A stretch of DNA of 64,000 nucleotides from Methylobacterium cerastii (GTDB lineage Bacteria; Pseudomonadota; Alphaproteobacteria; Rhizobiales; Beijerinckiaceae), in NCBI RefSeq assembly GCF_022179125.1, contig NZ_BPQG01000052.1, positions 1 to 64,000 of the forward strand. The letters run 5' to 3'. The notes below the pieces were generated by a model. That model ran no database searches, was not told the DNA's origin, and saw only the letters and a program-made list of their open reading frames with translations. The position numbers and the translations under genes are program-made. Below, one piece after another: positions 34,003 through 43,940 of this stretch (position 1 is the stretch's first letter; every line of letters begins with the position of its first letter).

Positions 34003-34800
34003 CTACGCGATGTTGCGCAGGACGCCACCATCCACCCGGAGCGCCGCGCCGCTGGTCGCGCTCGCTGCCGGGCTGCAGACGTAGGCCACCATGTTGGCCA
34101 CCTCCTCGACGCTGGCTAGCCGTCCGATCAGCGACGTCGGCCGGTGCTCTGCGACGAACTTCCGGCCGAGCGCATCGAGGTCGGCCTCGCCCGATCCCTT
34201 GGCCATCTGCTTCATGAACTCGGCGACGCCCTCCGAAAGGGTCGGGCCGGGCAGCACGCTGTTGACTGTCACGCCGGTGCCGGAGACCGTCTCGGCGAGC
34301 CCGCGGGAGACTGCGAGCTGCGCGGTCTTCGTCATCCCGTAATGGACCATCTCGACCGGGATGTTGATGCCGGACTCGCTGGCGATGAACACCACCCGGC
34401 CCCAGCCGCGCGCCACCATCCCCGGTGCGTAGGCGCGCGACAGCCGCACGCCGCTCATCACGTTGACGTCGAAGAAGCGCTGCCAGTCCGCGTCCGGAAT
34501 CTCGAAGAATGGCTTGGGCTCGAAGATCCCGGTGTTGTTGACCAGGATGTCCACGTCCGGCAGCGCTGCCACGAGCGCATCGACGCCCTCGGCCGTCGCC
34601 ACGTCGCCGACCGCCGCGAAGGGCTCGCCCGCCGGGTTTTCCGCGCGCAGTCGCGCGATCGCCGCCTCGACGCGCTGGGCCGTGCGCCCGTTGATGCCGA
34701 CGCGGGCGCCCAGCTCGAGCAGCGCCTTGGCGATGCCGTAGCCGATGCCGCCGGTGGAGCCGGTGACGAGGGCGCTGCGGCCCTTCAGGTTCATGTCCAT
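34003..34800 (-). CDS. Short-chain dehydrogenase/reductase
   Basis: Encodes 265 residues with the NAD(P)-binding TGSTGGIGYGIA, the NNTG motif, the catalytic Ser in IASESG and the YGMTK motif (Y-x-x-x-K), then the C-terminal GGVLRN. A classical SDR close to FabG-like oxidoreductases; the natural substrate cannot be inferred. It is 60-odd bases downstream of the DHA2 transporter on the same side but probably separately expressed. Confidence 0.9.
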   Translation of the reverse strand: MDMNLKGRSALVTGSTGGIGYGIAKALLELGARVGINGRTAQRVEAAIARLRAENPAGEPFAAVGDVATAEGVDALVAALPDVDILVNNTGIFEPKPFFEIPDADWQRFFDVNVMSGVRLSRAYAPGMVARGWGRVVFIASESGINIPVEMVHYGMTKTAQLAVSRGLAETVSGTGVTVNSVLPGPTLSEGVAEFMKQMAKGSGEADLDALGRKFVAEHRPTSLIGRLASVEEVANMVAYVCSPAASATSGAALRVDGGVLRNIA

Positions 34801-34863
34801 GCTGGTCGATCCCTGTTGTGGATGTCCGTCAACGCGGCCCCCGCGCCCCGGGTGGCATGCAGC

Positions 34864-36327
34864 CTACCCGGCCCTGCCCCGCCGCAGCACGCTGGCGCAG
34901 CCGCCGAACAGCGCGAGCAGCACCGCGCACCACAACGCCGCCGAGACCGCCCGGTCCGATCCGGCGCCGTGGGTGATCCCGAAGATCACCGCCACCATCG
35001 CCGCGCCCAGCGACTGGCCGGTGAGCCTGGCGGTCGACTGCATGCCGCTGGCGCCGCCGCTGCGCTCGCGCGGGGCCGAGGTGATGATCACCTTGTTGTT
35101 CGGGGTCTGGAACAGGCCGAAGCCGAGGCCGCACAGCGTCAGCCGCCAGACGACGTCGAGGGTCGCGGGCGCGGCCGGCAGCAGCGCCATCGCGGCGATG
35201 CCGGACGCCATCAGACCGAGGCCGACGCCCCCGAGCAGGCCCGGCGGGTAACGGTCGGCGAGCCGTCCGGAGATCGGCGCCATCGCCGCGATCGCGATCG
35301 GCCACGGCGTCATCAGGAAGCCGGTCTGCGTGCCCGAGAGGTGCAACACGTCCTGGAAGTAGAAGGGCAGGGCGATGTAGGCGCTCATCTGCGCAGCGAA
35401 CGCGGCGATCGAGGTCGCCATCGACAGCGCGAAGGCCGGGATCCGCAGCAGGTCCACCGGCAGCAGCGGCGCCGGCAGGCGCAGCTGGTACAGCACGAAC
35501 ACCGCGCCGACCGCGATCGCCGCCCCGATCTCGGCGAAGGCGACCATCCGCCCGGCGGGGTCGCCGAGCCGATCGACGCCGACGATCAGCAGGCCGAAGG
35601 TCAGCGCGTTCAGCACCGCGCTCAACGCATCGAACCGCGCGCCGCTGCGCGGCGTCGCCGGCAGCGTCCGCGAGGCGACGAAGAGCGCGAGCCCGCCCAC
35701 CGGCAGGTTGACCAGGAACAGCCAGGGCCAGGACGCCACCGAGAGGATCGCGGCGGCGACCGTCGGGCCGGCCGCCGAGGCGACGGCGACGACGAGCGCG
35801 ACGTTGCCGACGCCGCGGCCGATCATCCGGTGGGGGTAGATGAAACGCACCAGCGCGATGTTCACGCTCATCACGCCGGCGGCCCCCAGCCCCTGCGCGA
35901 GGCGCCCGGCGACGAGGAAGCCGAGGCTCGGCGCGAAGGCGCAGGCGAGAGAGGCCGCCACGAACACCGTGAGCCCGGCGAGGTACACGCGCTTGTAGCC
36001 GAGGATGTCGCCGAGCGAGGCGAAGGGCAGGAGCGCCGCCGTCACCGCGATCTGGTAGCCGTTGACCACGAAGATCGCCGCGGACGGGTCGACGGCGAGG
36101 TCCTTGGCCATCACCGGCAGCGCCACGTTGACGATCGCCCCATCGAGCACCGCCATGGTCATGGCGAGCGACACCGCCGCCATCGCCAGAAGGCGCTCGC
36201 GCGGCGGCAGCCCGTCTGACGCCTGGGTGGGGGCCGGGGGCGGGCCGACGGGACCGCCGTCACGGGGCGGGCCGTCCTCCGGGCCGCCGGCCTCGCGTCG
36301 TCCGGACGATCCGGCCGTCTCGGTCAT
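34864..36327 (-). CDS. MFS transporter, DHA2 (EmrB/QacA) type
   Basis: Encodes 487 residues with about fourteen membrane helices after a disordered, Pro/Gly-rich N-terminus of roughly 45 residues. Motif A (GDILGYKRVYLAGLTVFVAA) and the DHA2 motif C-like segment (GVMSVNIALVRFIYPHRMIG) are visible. Multidrug efflux is likely by family. Confidence 0.88.
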   Translation of the reverse strand: MTETAGSSGRREAGGPEDGPPRDGGPVGPPPAPTQASDGLPPRERLLAMAAVSLAMTMAVLDGAIVNVALPVMAKDLAVDPSAAIFVVNGYQIAVTAALLPFASLGDILGYKRVYLAGLTVFVAASLACAFAPSLGFLVAGRLAQGLGAAGVMSVNIALVRFIYPHRMIGRGVGNVALVVAVASAAGPTVAAAILSVASWPWLFLVNLPVGGLALFVASRTLPATPRSGARFDALSAVLNALTFGLLIVGVDRLGDPAGRMVAFAEIGAAIAVGAVFVLYQLRLPAPLLPVDLLRIPAFALSMATSIAAFAAQMSAYIALPFYFQDVLHLSGTQTGFLMTPWPIAIAAMAPISGRLADRYPPGLLGGVGLGLMASGIAAMALLPAAPATLDVVWRLTLCGLGFGLFQTPNNKVIITSAPRERSGGASGMQSTARLTGQSLGAAMVAVIFGITHGAGSDRAVSAALWCAVLLALFGGCASVLRRGRAG

Positions 36328-36518
36328 CCTCGATAACCCCGCTTCGCGACGCCGGCCTCGACGGCCTGCATCCGCTGCCTCGCTTCGGACATAGGGGCCT
36401 CACGCAGGATCGAGCAGCGCGCCGGTGACATGGCGGTGCGACCCTTCCCGCGCGCGCCGCTTTTCCGCCTTCGCGACACGGCATCGGGTCTTCGCTTCGA
36501 TCCGAGGGACGCCCCGAA

Positions 36519-37529
36519 ATGCCGATGACGACACGGACCACAGCCCTCCTGCTCGCCCTGCTTCCCCTGATGCCGATGGCGGCGGCCGCGCAGGATGCGA
36601 CTCCCCTCGGGATCGGGCTGGAAGGGTTCGCCTACCCGTATCCGGTGCGCTTCCTCGCCCTGTCGCGCGACGGCGAGGCCCAGCGCCTCGCCTACATGGA
36701 CGTGGCGCCGACCGGCGCCGCCAACGGCCGTACCGCCCTGCTGCTGCACGGCCGCAACTTTCCGGCGAGCTACTGGGCCCCGGTCATCGCGGCGCTGACC
36801 GGAGCGGGCTACCGCGTGGTGGCGCCGGACCAGCTCGGCTTCGGCAAGTCCTCGAAGCCGGTCGGCCCGTTCACCTTCGACGCGATGGCCGCCGACACCG
36901 TCGCGCTGCTCGACCGCCTCAACCTGCCACGGGTCGACGTGGTCGCCCACTCGATGGGCGGGATGCTGGCGGTGCGGCTGGCGCGCAACGCGCCCGCGCG
37001 CGTCAACAGCCTCGTCCTCGAAGCGCCGATCGGGCTCGAGGATTACCGATACAGCGTGCCGCCGGTCGGCAACGAGACCCTGCTCAAGCGCGAGGGCGAG
37101 CTGACGGCGGCCGCCTACCGCCGGCAGCTGATGACGAGCTACGCGCTGTCCCTGCCGGAAGCCGCGATCGAGCCCTTCGTCGCAGTGCGCGAGCGGGTGA
37201 AGGAGGCGGGCGAGTATCCGCGCTGGCTGCAATCGTTCGTGAATTCCTACACGATGATCTGGGGCCAGCCGGTGGTGCACGAGATCCCGCTGCTTCCGAT
37301 GCCGACGCTGTTCATCATGGGCGGCGCCGACCACAACGCGCCCGGAAAGCCCTTCGCGCCGCCGGAACTCGCCGCCAAGATGGGCCGCAACGCCGACAAC
37401 GCGACGGCGCTGGCGGCGAAGATGCCGAACGGCCGGGCGATCGTGTTCGAGGGCATCGGCCACCTCGTCCACATGGAGGCGACCGACCGGTTCGACGCGG
37501 CGATGCTGGATTTCTTGAATGCGCATTGA
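36519..37529 (+). CDS. Exported alpha/beta-hydrolase
   Basis: Encodes 336 residues. The signal peptide (TALLLALLPLMPMAAAAQDA) sends it to the periplasm. The hydrolase fold shows the oxyanion segment LLHGRNFPASYW, the nucleophile elbow AHSMGG, and a terminal GIGHLVHMEA histidine; the acidic residue lies around GGADHN. Similar to haloalkane-dehalogenase/epoxide-hydrolase-like and PhaZ-like esterases. Substrate unknown. Confidence 0.88.
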   Translation: MPMTTRTTALLLALLPLMPMAAAAQDATPLGIGLEGFAYPYPVRFLALSRDGEAQRLAYMDVAPTGAANGRTALLLHGRNFPASYWAPVIAALTGAGYRVVAPDQLGFGKSSKPVGPFTFDAMAADTVALLDRLNLPRVDVVAHSMGGMLAVRLARNAPARVNSLVLEAPIGLEDYRYSVPPVGNETLLKREGELTAAAYRRQLMTSYALSLPEAAIEPFVAVRERVKEAGEYPRWLQSFVNSYTMIWGQPVVHEIPLLPMPTLFIMGGADHNAPGKPFAPPELAAKMGRNADNATALAAKMPNGRAIVFEGIGHLVHMEATDRFDAAMLDFLNAH

Positions 37530-37586
37530 GGGCGCTGGGAGGCGCGGCCCCGAGTAGCTGAATCTGAAGCGCTACGGGTGGCAAAA

Positions 37587-37600
37587 GTCTCGAATGAGAC
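37587..37600. promoter_or_regulatory. Candidate operator of the Xre/RES module
   Basis: GTCTC-GAAT-GAGAC is a perfect 5-base inverted repeat 34 bases before the antitoxin start, next to a possible -10 (TGTTATGGT). Type II antitoxins usually bind such sites to repress their own operon. Confidence 0.45.
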
Positions 37601-37633
37601 CTGTTATGGTGTCATCTGGTTTCGGAGCATCCG

Positions 37634-38059
37634 ATGAAAAACGAGTCCGCTCTTGCCGATCTGCTCGGCATCGCGCCGTACGCTTCCGGCGCCATCCCGC
37701 AATCCGAAATGGTCGCCCGAATCAATGCTGGCCTGCCGATCGGAGCCGTCGCCCGCGTCGCCACCGCGGTGGCGCCCGACGACCGGACCTTTGCCTTTCA
37801 TCTGGTGAAGCGGGCGACCCTGCATCGGCGGCGGTCCGCATCGACAGGCGATGCGACGCTTTCCGCGCTGGAGGGCGCCAAGGTCGTCCGCGTGGCGCGC
37901 GTCTGGGAGATGGCTTGCGAGGTCTGGAAGGACGATGACGCGGCCCGCGACTTCCTGCATCGGCCGCATCCGCTTCTAGAAGGGCGGCCCCCGATCGACG
38001 TGGTTCTAGAATCGGAGTTCGGCGGCCCACGGGGTCGAGGCCGTGCTCGGGCGCCTTAA
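37634..38059 (+). CDS. Antitoxin of the Xre/MbcA/ParS family
   Basis: Encodes 141 residues from ATG 37634, with GGAG upstream. The C-terminal half has the toxin-binding (DUF2384) pattern RVARVWEMACEVWKDDDAAR followed by HPLLEGRPPIDVVLESEFGG; the N-terminal part is the Xre-like DNA-binding section. The protein neutralises the RES toxin encoded 15 bases downstream and should repress the operon. Confidence 0.88.
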   Translation: MKNESALADLLGIAPYASGAIPQSEMVARINAGLPIGAVARVATAVAPDDRTFAFHLVKRATLHRRRSASTGDATLSALEGAKVVRVARVWEMACEVWKDDDAARDFLHRPHPLLEGRPPIDVVLESEFGGPRGRGRARAP

Positions 38060-38074
38060 ATACGGCTCGGAGGC

Positions 38075-38560
38075 GTGACGGGGCAGACGCTCCGTCAGGT
38101 TCAGATGGCCTATCGCATCGGTGATCCCGACGGCAGCCATCCGATCTTCGATGCCACCGGGTCCGGCCTGTTTCCCGGACGTTGGAACACGCCGGCAAGC
38201 CCGATGATCTACGCCGCCGCAGACTATGCGACGGTACTACTGGAGAAGCTCGTTCACGGAAGCGGTGCGCTACCGCCGAACCAACACTTCGTCGAGATCA
38301 CGCTCTCCGTCGGCCTATCGTACGAGAAGCTGAACCAGGCGGCCGTTCCAGGGTGGGATCATCCCGATTGTGCGGTATCGAAAGCCTACGGCGAGGAATG
38401 GCTCCACGAGGGGCGTTCGCTCCTGCTCTTCGTGCCCAGCGTGGTTGCGCGGGTCGCGAACAACATTCTGATCAATCCGCGACACGCTGAATTCAATCGG
38501 ATCGCATACAGCCTACATCGCCCGGTCTGGTGGGATCAACGTATGTTTCCATCGCGTTGA
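38075..38560 (+). CDS. RES-domain toxin (NAD-degrading)
   Basis: Encodes 161 residues from GTG 38075, or 151 from ATG 38105, which has the better-spaced AGG; canonical RES proteins begin close to the second start. The RES core is clear: YRIGDPDGSHPIFDATGSGL, PGRWNTPASPMIYAAADYAT and LHEGRSLLLFVPSVVARVAN. Characterised RES toxins deplete NAD+ by phosphorolysis. It is complete and paired with a DUF2384 antitoxin, so the module looks functional. Confidence 0.88.
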   Translation: MTGQTLRQVQMAYRIGDPDGSHPIFDATGSGLFPGRWNTPASPMIYAAADYATVLLEKLVHGSGALPPNQHFVEITLSVGLSYEKLNQAAVPGWDHPDCAVSKAYGEEWLHEGRSLLLFVPSVVARVANNILINPRHAEFNRIAYSLHRPVWWDQRMFPSR

Positions 38561-38643
38561 TCTGCGCTCAACCACGGGATGTCGGGTCTCTGTGGACGGG
38601 CCACCGACCCGAAGGATCGGCGGACCCGGCATCCTGCATCCGC

Positions 38644-39354
38644 TCACGCTCTGCCGGGCGAACCCCGCCGCAGCAAAAACACCCCCTGCGCGCCGATCAG
38701 GTTCCAGAACCACCACGGCATCGAAAAGCGCATCGGGCGGCCGCGGGCGTCGAGCGCCGCCGCCTTCTCGATGTGGGCGTCGACCGCGTGGCACAGCTCC
38801 ACGAAGTCGCGCATGGTGCAGTGGTGGATGTTCGGGGTCTCGTACCAGGCCTCAGGCAGGATCTTGGTGATCGGCATCCGCCCGCGGAAGGCGAGCTCCG
38901 CCCGCACCCGCCAATGCCCGAAGTTCGGGAACGAGATCACCACCTGCCGGCCGATGCGCAGCAGGTGCTCCAGCACGATGCGCGGGTTGCGCGTCGCCTG
39001 GATGGTCTGGGACAGGACCACCACGTCGAACGCGTCGTCGGGGTAGTTTTCCAGATCCGTGTCGGCGTCGCCCTGGATCACCGGCAGGCCGCGGGCGAGG
39101 CAGGCGTTCACGCCCTCGCGCGACAGCTCGATGCCGCGCCCGTCGACGCCGCGGCGGTCGCGCAGCAGCGCCAGCAGCGAGCCGTCGCCGCAGCCGATGT
39201 CGAGGACGCGGGCGCCCGGCGGCACGAGGCCGAGGACCACGAGGTGATCGACGCGGGCAGCCCCGGATTCGGGCGTGCGCGGCAGGTCGTTGGCCGCCTC
39301 CCAGGGCGTGCCGGAGGCGGCGTCGCCAAAGGCGAGGTCGTCGCGCCCGCTCAC
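38644..39354 (-). CDS. metW: Methionine biosynthesis protein MetW
   Basis: Encodes 236 residues from GTG 39354, which overlaps the metX stop by four bases. A SAM-dependent methyltransferase-like fold with [14 protein letters not shown] and the MetW-specific [20 protein letters not shown] and [20 protein letters not shown]. MetW is needed with MetX for homoserine acetylation in many proteobacteria. The N-terminal 35 residues are an unusual extension. Confidence 0.93.
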   Translation of the reverse strand: MSGRDDLAFGDAASGTPWEAANDLPRTPESGAARVDHLVVLGLVPPGARVLDIGCGDGSLLALLRDRRGVDGRGIELSREGVNACLARGLPVIQGDADTDLENYPDDAFDVVVLSQTIQATRNPRIVLEHLLRIGRQVVISFPNFGHWRVRAELAFRGRMPITKILPEAWYETPNIHHCTMRDFVELCHAVDAHIEKAAALDARGRPMRFSMPWWFWNLIGAQGVFLLRRGSPGRA

Positions 39355-40556
39355 AGCCCGCGCGCCCGTGCGGCCGCGTCGACGAAGCCGCGGGCCGCCG
39401 AGAACAGCATCGGCTCGTCGAGGAGGAAGGCGTCGTGGCCCTTGTCGCTCTCGACCTCGACGAAGGCGACAGGGGCCGAGGCCGCGTTCAGCGCGTGGAC
39501 GATCGCGCGGGAATCGGCCGTCGGGAACAGCCAGTCGGAGGTGAACGAGACCACGCAGAACCGCGTCTTGGTGCCCTTGAAGGCGTTGGCGAGTACGCCG
39601 CCATGGTCGGCGGCGAGGTCGAAATAGTCCATCGCCCGCGTGAGGTAGAGGTAGGCGTTGGCGTCGAAGCGCTCGACGAAGGAGAGGCCCTGGTGGCGCA
39701 GGTAGCTCTCGATCTGGAAGTCGGCGTTGAACGAGAAGGTTGGCGCCGAGCCGCCCTGGAAGCGGCGGCCGAACTTCCGGTGGAGCGCCGGTTCGGAGAG
39801 GTAGGTGATGTGCGCGCCCATCCGCGCGACGCCCAAGCCCTTCGAGGGCCGGGTGCCGGCCTCGAGGTAGCGCCCGTCGGCCCAGGCGGGGTCGGCCATG
39901 ATCGCCTGCCGGCCGACCTCGTGGAAGGCGATGTTCTGCGCCGAGTGGCGCGCGCCGGTGGCGATCGGCATCGCCGCGAACACCCGCTCCGGGTAGAGCG
40001 AGGCCCATTGCAGCACCTGCATCCCGCCCATCGAGCCGCCGACGCACAGGAAAAGGTCGTCGATGCCGAGATGGTCGAGCAGCATCGCCTGCGCGCGGAC
40101 CATGTCGCGGATGGTGACGAGCGGGAAGTCGAGGCCGTAGGCCGCGCCCGTGCCCGGATCGATCGAGGCCGGCCCGGTCGAGCCCATGCACGAGCCGATC
40201 ACGTTGGAGCAGACGACGAAGTAGCGGTCGGTGTCGATCGGCTTGCCCGGGCCGACTAGGGTCGTCCACCAGCCCGGCTTGCCGGTGACGGGGTGCGGGT
40301 GGGCGAAGTGCTGGTCGCCGGTGAGCGCGTGGCAGATCAGCACCGCGTTGGTGCGCGCGGAGTTGAGCGTGCCCGCGGTCTGGTAGGCGACCTGGAACGG
40401 TGCGAGTTCGGCGCCCGAATCCATCGTCAGCGGACGGTCGGCCTCGAACCGGGCGACGAGCCCCGCCGGGTCGCGGGCCTGCGACGGCTCGCGGCTGCGG
40501 GTCTCCGGCTCCGTCGCGGGGGTGGCCGCGAGGGCCGGGTCGAGGGGATTGTCCAT
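39351..40556 (-). CDS. metX: Homoserine O-acetyltransferase
   Basis: Encodes 401 residues from ATG 40556. It transfers acetyl from acetyl-CoA to homoserine, the first committed step of methionine synthesis. The alpha/beta-hydrolase-type MetX motifs are present: [32 protein letters not shown], the nucleophile in [13 protein letters not shown], and the end histidine in [11 protein letters not shown]. The first 40 residues are disordered. It forms an operon with metW. Confidence 0.95.
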   Translation of the reverse strand: MDNPLDPALAATPATEPETRSREPSQARDPAGLVARFEADRPLTMDSGAELAPFQVAYQTAGTLNSARTNAVLICHALTGDQHFAHPHPVTGKPGWWTTLVGPGKPIDTDRYFVVCSNVIGSCMGSTGPASIDPGTGAAYGLDFPLVTIRDMVRAQAMLLDHLGIDDLFLCVGGSMGGMQVLQWASLYPERVFAAMPIATGARHSAQNIAFHEVGRQAIMADPAWADGRYLEAGTRPSKGLGVARMGAHITYLSEPALHRKFGRRFQGGSAPTFSFNADFQIESYLRHQGLSFVERFDANAYLYLTRAMDYFDLAADHGGVLANAFKGTKTRFCVVSFTSDWLFPTADSRAIVHALNAASAPVAFVEVESDKGHDAFLLDEPMLFSAARGFVDAAARARGL

Positions 40557-40570
40557 GAGGCTGCTGGAAA

Positions 40571-40624
40571 CGGCTTCCCGCGCGCGGCGCTGACGAAGGT
40601 TGCGAGATCGTCGGCTTCCCGCGC
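40571..40624 (-). repeat. 13-base direct repeat in the metX leader
   Basis: On the minus strand GCGCGGGAAGCCG occurs twice, 41 bases apart (40624-40612 and 40583-40571), between the candidate promoter and the metX start. Position suggests a regulatory leader; I do not recognise any known SAM riboswitch pattern. Confidence 0.5.
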
Positions 40625-40638
40625 CCGCCGCAACACCC

Positions 40639-40667
40639 GAGGTAGTGTGCGCGCCGTCGAGCGTCAA
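40639..40667 (-). promoter_or_regulatory. metX: Candidate metX promoter
   Basis: TTGACG (40667-40662) and TACCTC (40644-40639) on the minus strand are 17 bases apart, giving a predicted leader of about 75 bases. Confidence 0.4.
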
Positions 40668-40795
40668 CGAAGCGGGCGGCCGGCAGGCCCGTTCATCCGC
40701 AGCCGGTTGTCGATCCTGCGGCGGGCGCACGCTGGCCCTTCGGCGCGGCGGGCCGTAAACACGCCCGAGCAGCCCCGTCCTCAGCTTGTCGAACC

Positions 40796-41686
40796 ATGCG
40801 CTTCCCCAAACGAGCCGCGCCGCCGATGGAAGACCTCGCCGCCCTCCGGGCCGAGATCGACCGGATCGACGCCGAGATGCACGCGCTGCTGATCCAGCGC
40901 GGCGGGATCATCGACCGCCTGATCGCGGTGAAGGGCACCTCGGCCTCGGGCTCCGCCTTCCGTCCGGGCCGCGAGGCCGCGATGATGCGGCGCGTGGCCG
41001 AGCGCCACCGCGGGCTCCTGCCGCTCGACACCGTCGAGGGGATCTGGCGGGTCATCATCGCGACCTTCACCTACGTCCAGGCGCCGTTCTCGGTGCATGC
41101 CGACATCTCCGCCGGCGACCCGGCGATGCGCGACTCCGCCCGGTTCCACTTCGGCTTCACGGTGCCCTACCGCCCGCACCCGACCTGCGCGGCGGTGATC
41201 GAGGCGGTCGCTGCCTCGCGCGGCGACCTCGGCATCTTCCGCTTCGACCCGCGGGCCGCCCAAGCGCCTGGCAAGGGGCGGGGCAAGGGGCCAAGCAAGG
41301 GCGAGGCCTGGTGGGAGGGGCTGATCGGCGAGGGCCGCCCGAAGGTGATCGCCCGGCTGCCCTTCATCGAGCGGCCGGCCCACCCGGCCGGCACCCCGGT
41401 CTTCGTGGTGGCCAAACCGCTGGACGACCCGGCGGCGGCGCAGCGCGACTGGGTGCTGTGGGCGGTCCGCTGTGCCGCCTGGACGGAGGAGGCCGAGCGC
41501 GCCGTGCAGGGGCTCTACGGCGAGGTGGTGGCGCGGGGCAGGCCCAAGGGCGAAGCCGAGCGTCTTCTTCTGGCGGTGCCCGGCGGCGTCGGCGCGCGGC
41601 AACTCGCGGACGCGCTCGACGGCGCGGGCGCGGCGGCGTCGAGCTTCGACGAGACCGGCAGCCACGCGGCGCGCTTCCGGGTGTGA
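40796..41686 (+). CDS. Chorismate mutase (AroQ type) with C-terminal extension
   Basis: Encodes 296 residues (ATG 40826 is an alternative start). Residues about 11-100 are an AroQ chorismate mutase domain ([45 protein letters not shown]), converting chorismate to prephenate. The remaining 190 residues, including a Gly/Lys-rich linker ([13 protein letters not shown]), resemble the companion domain common in Rhizobiales versions. It heads a cluster with an aminotransferase and a prephenate dehydrogenase for tyrosine/phenylalanine synthesis. Confidence 0.88.
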   Translation: MRFPKRAAPPMEDLAALRAEIDRIDAEMHALLIQRGGIIDRLIAVKGTSASGSAFRPGREAAMMRRVAERHRGLLPLDTVEGIWRVIIATFTYVQAPFSVHADISAGDPAMRDSARFHFGFTVPYRPHPTCAAVIEAVAASRGDLGIFRFDPRAAQAPGKGRGKGPSKGEAWWEGLIGEGRPKVIARLPFIERPAHPAGTPVFVVAKPLDDPAAAQRDWVLWAVRCAAWTEEAERAVQGLYGEVVARGRPKGEAERLLLAVPGGVGARQLADALDGAGAAASSFDETGSHAARFRV

Positions 41687-41785
41687 GCGCCTCGGCGCCC
41701 TAATCCGGTCGCGCCCCGCTTCATCGGCGCGCGAAATGCTGTAGACGGGCGCCTCACGCGTTTCTTCTTCAGACTGCGAACAAGA

Positions 41786-42901
41786 ATGTCCGCCTCTCCC
41801 CGTCTCCGCCCGGTGCCCCGTCCGGGCGTCCTGGCGATCGACCTCTACGTTCCCGGCAAGAGCGGGGCGCCGGGCCATGCCAAGATCCACAAGCTCTCGT
41901 CGAACGAGACGCCGCTCGGCCCGAGCCCGGCGGCGGTGGCGGCGATGCAGGCGGCGACGGCCAAGCTCGAGGTCTACCCCGACGGCACCTCCGCCCTGCT
42001 GCGGAACGCCATCGCTGCGCGCCACGACATCGATGCGAGCCGAGTCGTCTGCGGCGCCGGCTCGGACGAGCTGCTGTCGCTGCTGGCCTACGCCTATGTC
42101 GGCCCCGGCGACGAGGGCGTGTTCTGCGAGCACGGGTTCCTGGTCTACCGCATCGCCATCCTGGCGGCGGGCGGCACCGCCGTGGTCGTCCCCGAGCGCG
42201 ATCTCACGGCCGACGTCGACGCGATCCTCGCCGCCGTGACCCCGCGGACGAAGATCGTCTACGTCGCGAACCCCAACAACCCGACGGGCACCTACCTGCC
42301 GCTCGCCGAGGTGCGCCGCCTGCATGCCGGCCTGCCGGGCGACGTGCTGCTGGTCCTCGACGGCGCCTACGCCGAATACGTCCAGGCGGACGACTATTCG
42401 GCCGGGTTCGAGCTCGCGCGCGACGCCGACAACGTCGTGATGACCCGTACCTTCTCGAAGATCCACGGTCTCGCCGCCCTCCGGATCGGCTGGATGGTCG
42501 GGCCGGCCCACGTGATGGAGGCGGTCAACCGCATCCGCGGGCCGTTCAACCTGTCCACCGCCGGCATGGCGGCCGGCGCGGCGGCGCTTGCCGACGAGGC
42601 GCATGCCGCGGCTGCGGCCGCCCACAACGCCGAGTGGCTGCCGCGGATGGTCGAGGGTGCCCGCGCGCTCGGCCTCACCGTGACGCCCAGCGTGGCGAAC
42701 TTCATGCTCGTGCACTTCCCGGACGCGCCCGGCCGCTCGGCGGCGGAAGCCGACGCCTTCCTGACCGCCCACGGCGTGATCGTGCGGCGGGTGACCGCCT
42801 ACGGGCTGCCGAACGCGCTCCGCGTCACCATCGGCGGCGCGGAGAGCAACGAAGCCTTCCTCGCCGCCCTCGGCGCCTTCATGCGAGGCGACCATGCCTG
42901 A
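41786..42901 (+). CDS. hisC: Histidinol-phosphate/aromatic aminotransferase
   Basis: Encodes 371 residues. A class I/II aminotransferase with the PLP lysine in [36 protein letters not shown] and the arginine region RVTIGG. HisC-type enzymes of this context act on histidinol phosphate and on aromatic 2-oxo acids. It overlaps the prephenate dehydrogenase gene by eight bases, which points to an aromatic role. Confidence 0.92.
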   Translation: MSASPRLRPVPRPGVLAIDLYVPGKSGAPGHAKIHKLSSNETPLGPSPAAVAAMQAATAKLEVYPDGTSALLRNAIAARHDIDASRVVCGAGSDELLSLLAYAYVGPGDEGVFCEHGFLVYRIAILAAGGTAVVVPERDLTADVDAILAAVTPRTKIVYVANPNNPTGTYLPLAEVRRLHAGLPGDVLLVLDGAYAEYVQADDYSAGFELARDADNVVMTRTFSKIHGLAALRIGWMVGPAHVMEAVNRIRGPFNLSTAGMAAGAAALADEAHAAAAAAHNAEWLPRMVEGARALGLTVTPSVANFMLVHFPDAPGRSAAEADAFLTAHGVIVRRVTAYGLPNALRVTIGGAESNEAFLAALGAFMRGDHA

Positions 42902-43838
42902 GGCCGCGCCGCTCGGCTGCCTCGCCGTCGTCGGCCTCGGCCTGATCGGCTCGTCCATCGCCCGCGGCGCCCGCCGCTACGGGTTGGCCGAGCGCATCGT
43001 CGCGATCGATGCGGACGAAGCCGTCCGCGCGCGGGTCCTCGACCTCGGCATCGCCGACGCGGTCACCGGCGATGCCGCGGCCGGCGCGGCGCAGGCCGAC
43101 CTGGTGATCCTGTGCGTGCCCGTCGGCGCCATCGGCCCGGTCGCCGCGGTGATGGCCCCCCACCTCAAGCCCGGCGCCGTGGTCTCGGACGTCGGCTCGG
43201 TGAAGGCCTCGGTCGTCGCGGCCGTGAGCCCGCACCTGCCCGACGGCATCGTGTTCGTGCCGGGCCATCCCGTCGCCGGCACAGAGTATTCCGGGCCGGA
43301 TGCCGGCTTCTCGACGCTGTTCTCCAACCGCTGGTGCATCCTCACCCCGCCGGAGGACGCGCCTGAGGCCGCGGTCGAGCGGGTGCGCGCCCTGTGGCAG
43401 GGGCTCGGCGCCGTCGTCGAGACGATGACGCCGGAGCACCACGATCTCGTGCTCGCCATCACCAGCCACGTGCCGCACCTGATCGCCTACAACATCGTCG
43501 GCACCGCCGCCGACCTCGAGCAGGTGACGCAATCCGAGGTGATGAAGTTCTCGGCCGGCGGCTTCCGCGACTTCACCCGCATCGCCTCGTCCGATCCGAC
43601 CATGTGGCGCGACATCTTCCTGACCAACCGCGAGGCGGTGCTGGAAATGCTCGGGCGCTTCAACGAGGACCTGTCGGTGCTGACCCGGGCGATCCGCTAC
43701 GGCGACGGCGACGCGCTGCACGACCTCTTCACCCGCACCCGCGCGATCCGCCGGGGCATCGTCGCACAGGGTCAGGAGACGGCGGAGGCCGATTTCGGCC
43801 GCGCGCGGGCGGCGGAGGGCGTCCCGAACGCAGGGTAG
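42894..43838 (+). CDS. tyrC: Prephenate/arogenate dehydrogenase
   Basis: Encodes 314 residues. The NAD(P)-binding Rossmann motif [19 protein letters not shown] opens the protein; [24 protein letters not shown] and the helical C-terminus with [20 protein letters not shown] are typical of cyclohexadienyl dehydrogenases of tyrosine synthesis. Translationally coupled to hisC. Preference between prephenate and arogenate cannot be told. Confidence 0.92.
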   Translation: MPEAAPLGCLAVVGLGLIGSSIARGARRYGLAERIVAIDADEAVRARVLDLGIADAVTGDAAAGAAQADLVILCVPVGAIGPVAAVMAPHLKPGAVVSDVGSVKASVVAAVSPHLPDGIVFVPGHPVAGTEYSGPDAGFSTLFSNRWCILTPPEDAPEAAVERVRALWQGLGAVVETMTPEHHDLVLAITSHVPHLIAYNIVGTAADLEQVTQSEVMKFSAGGFRDFTRIASSDPTMWRDIFLTNREAVLEMLGRFNEDLSVLTRAIRYGDGDALHDLFTRTRAIRRGIVAQGQETAEADFGRARAAEGVPNAG

Positions 43839-43900
43839 CTCGCCTGGACGGCGGGCCGTTCGTCTTGCCGCCGCCGTGCCGCCATGCTGCAACGGCTGGC

Positions 43901-43940
43901 ATGACCGCGATGACCCTTCCATGACCGCGATGACCCTTAC
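43901..43940 (+). repeat. 20-base tandem duplication at the thioesterase start
   Basis: ATGACCGCGATGACCCTT occurs at 43901 and again at 43921, each as part of a 20-base unit differing at one base. Only the second copy opens the coding frame; the first reaches a stop after seven codons. Confidence 0.85.

Noticed and set aside
34144-36219. 691-residue plus-strand frame opposite the SDR and MFS genes
   Set aside because: Antisense shadow rich in His, Arg, Gln and Asp; both minus-strand genes are well supported.
40571-40667. SAM-II riboswitch before metX
   Set aside because: The conserved core of SAM-II (the GCTAAA-type 3' segment and the matching pseudoknot parts) is not visible; only a direct repeat is.
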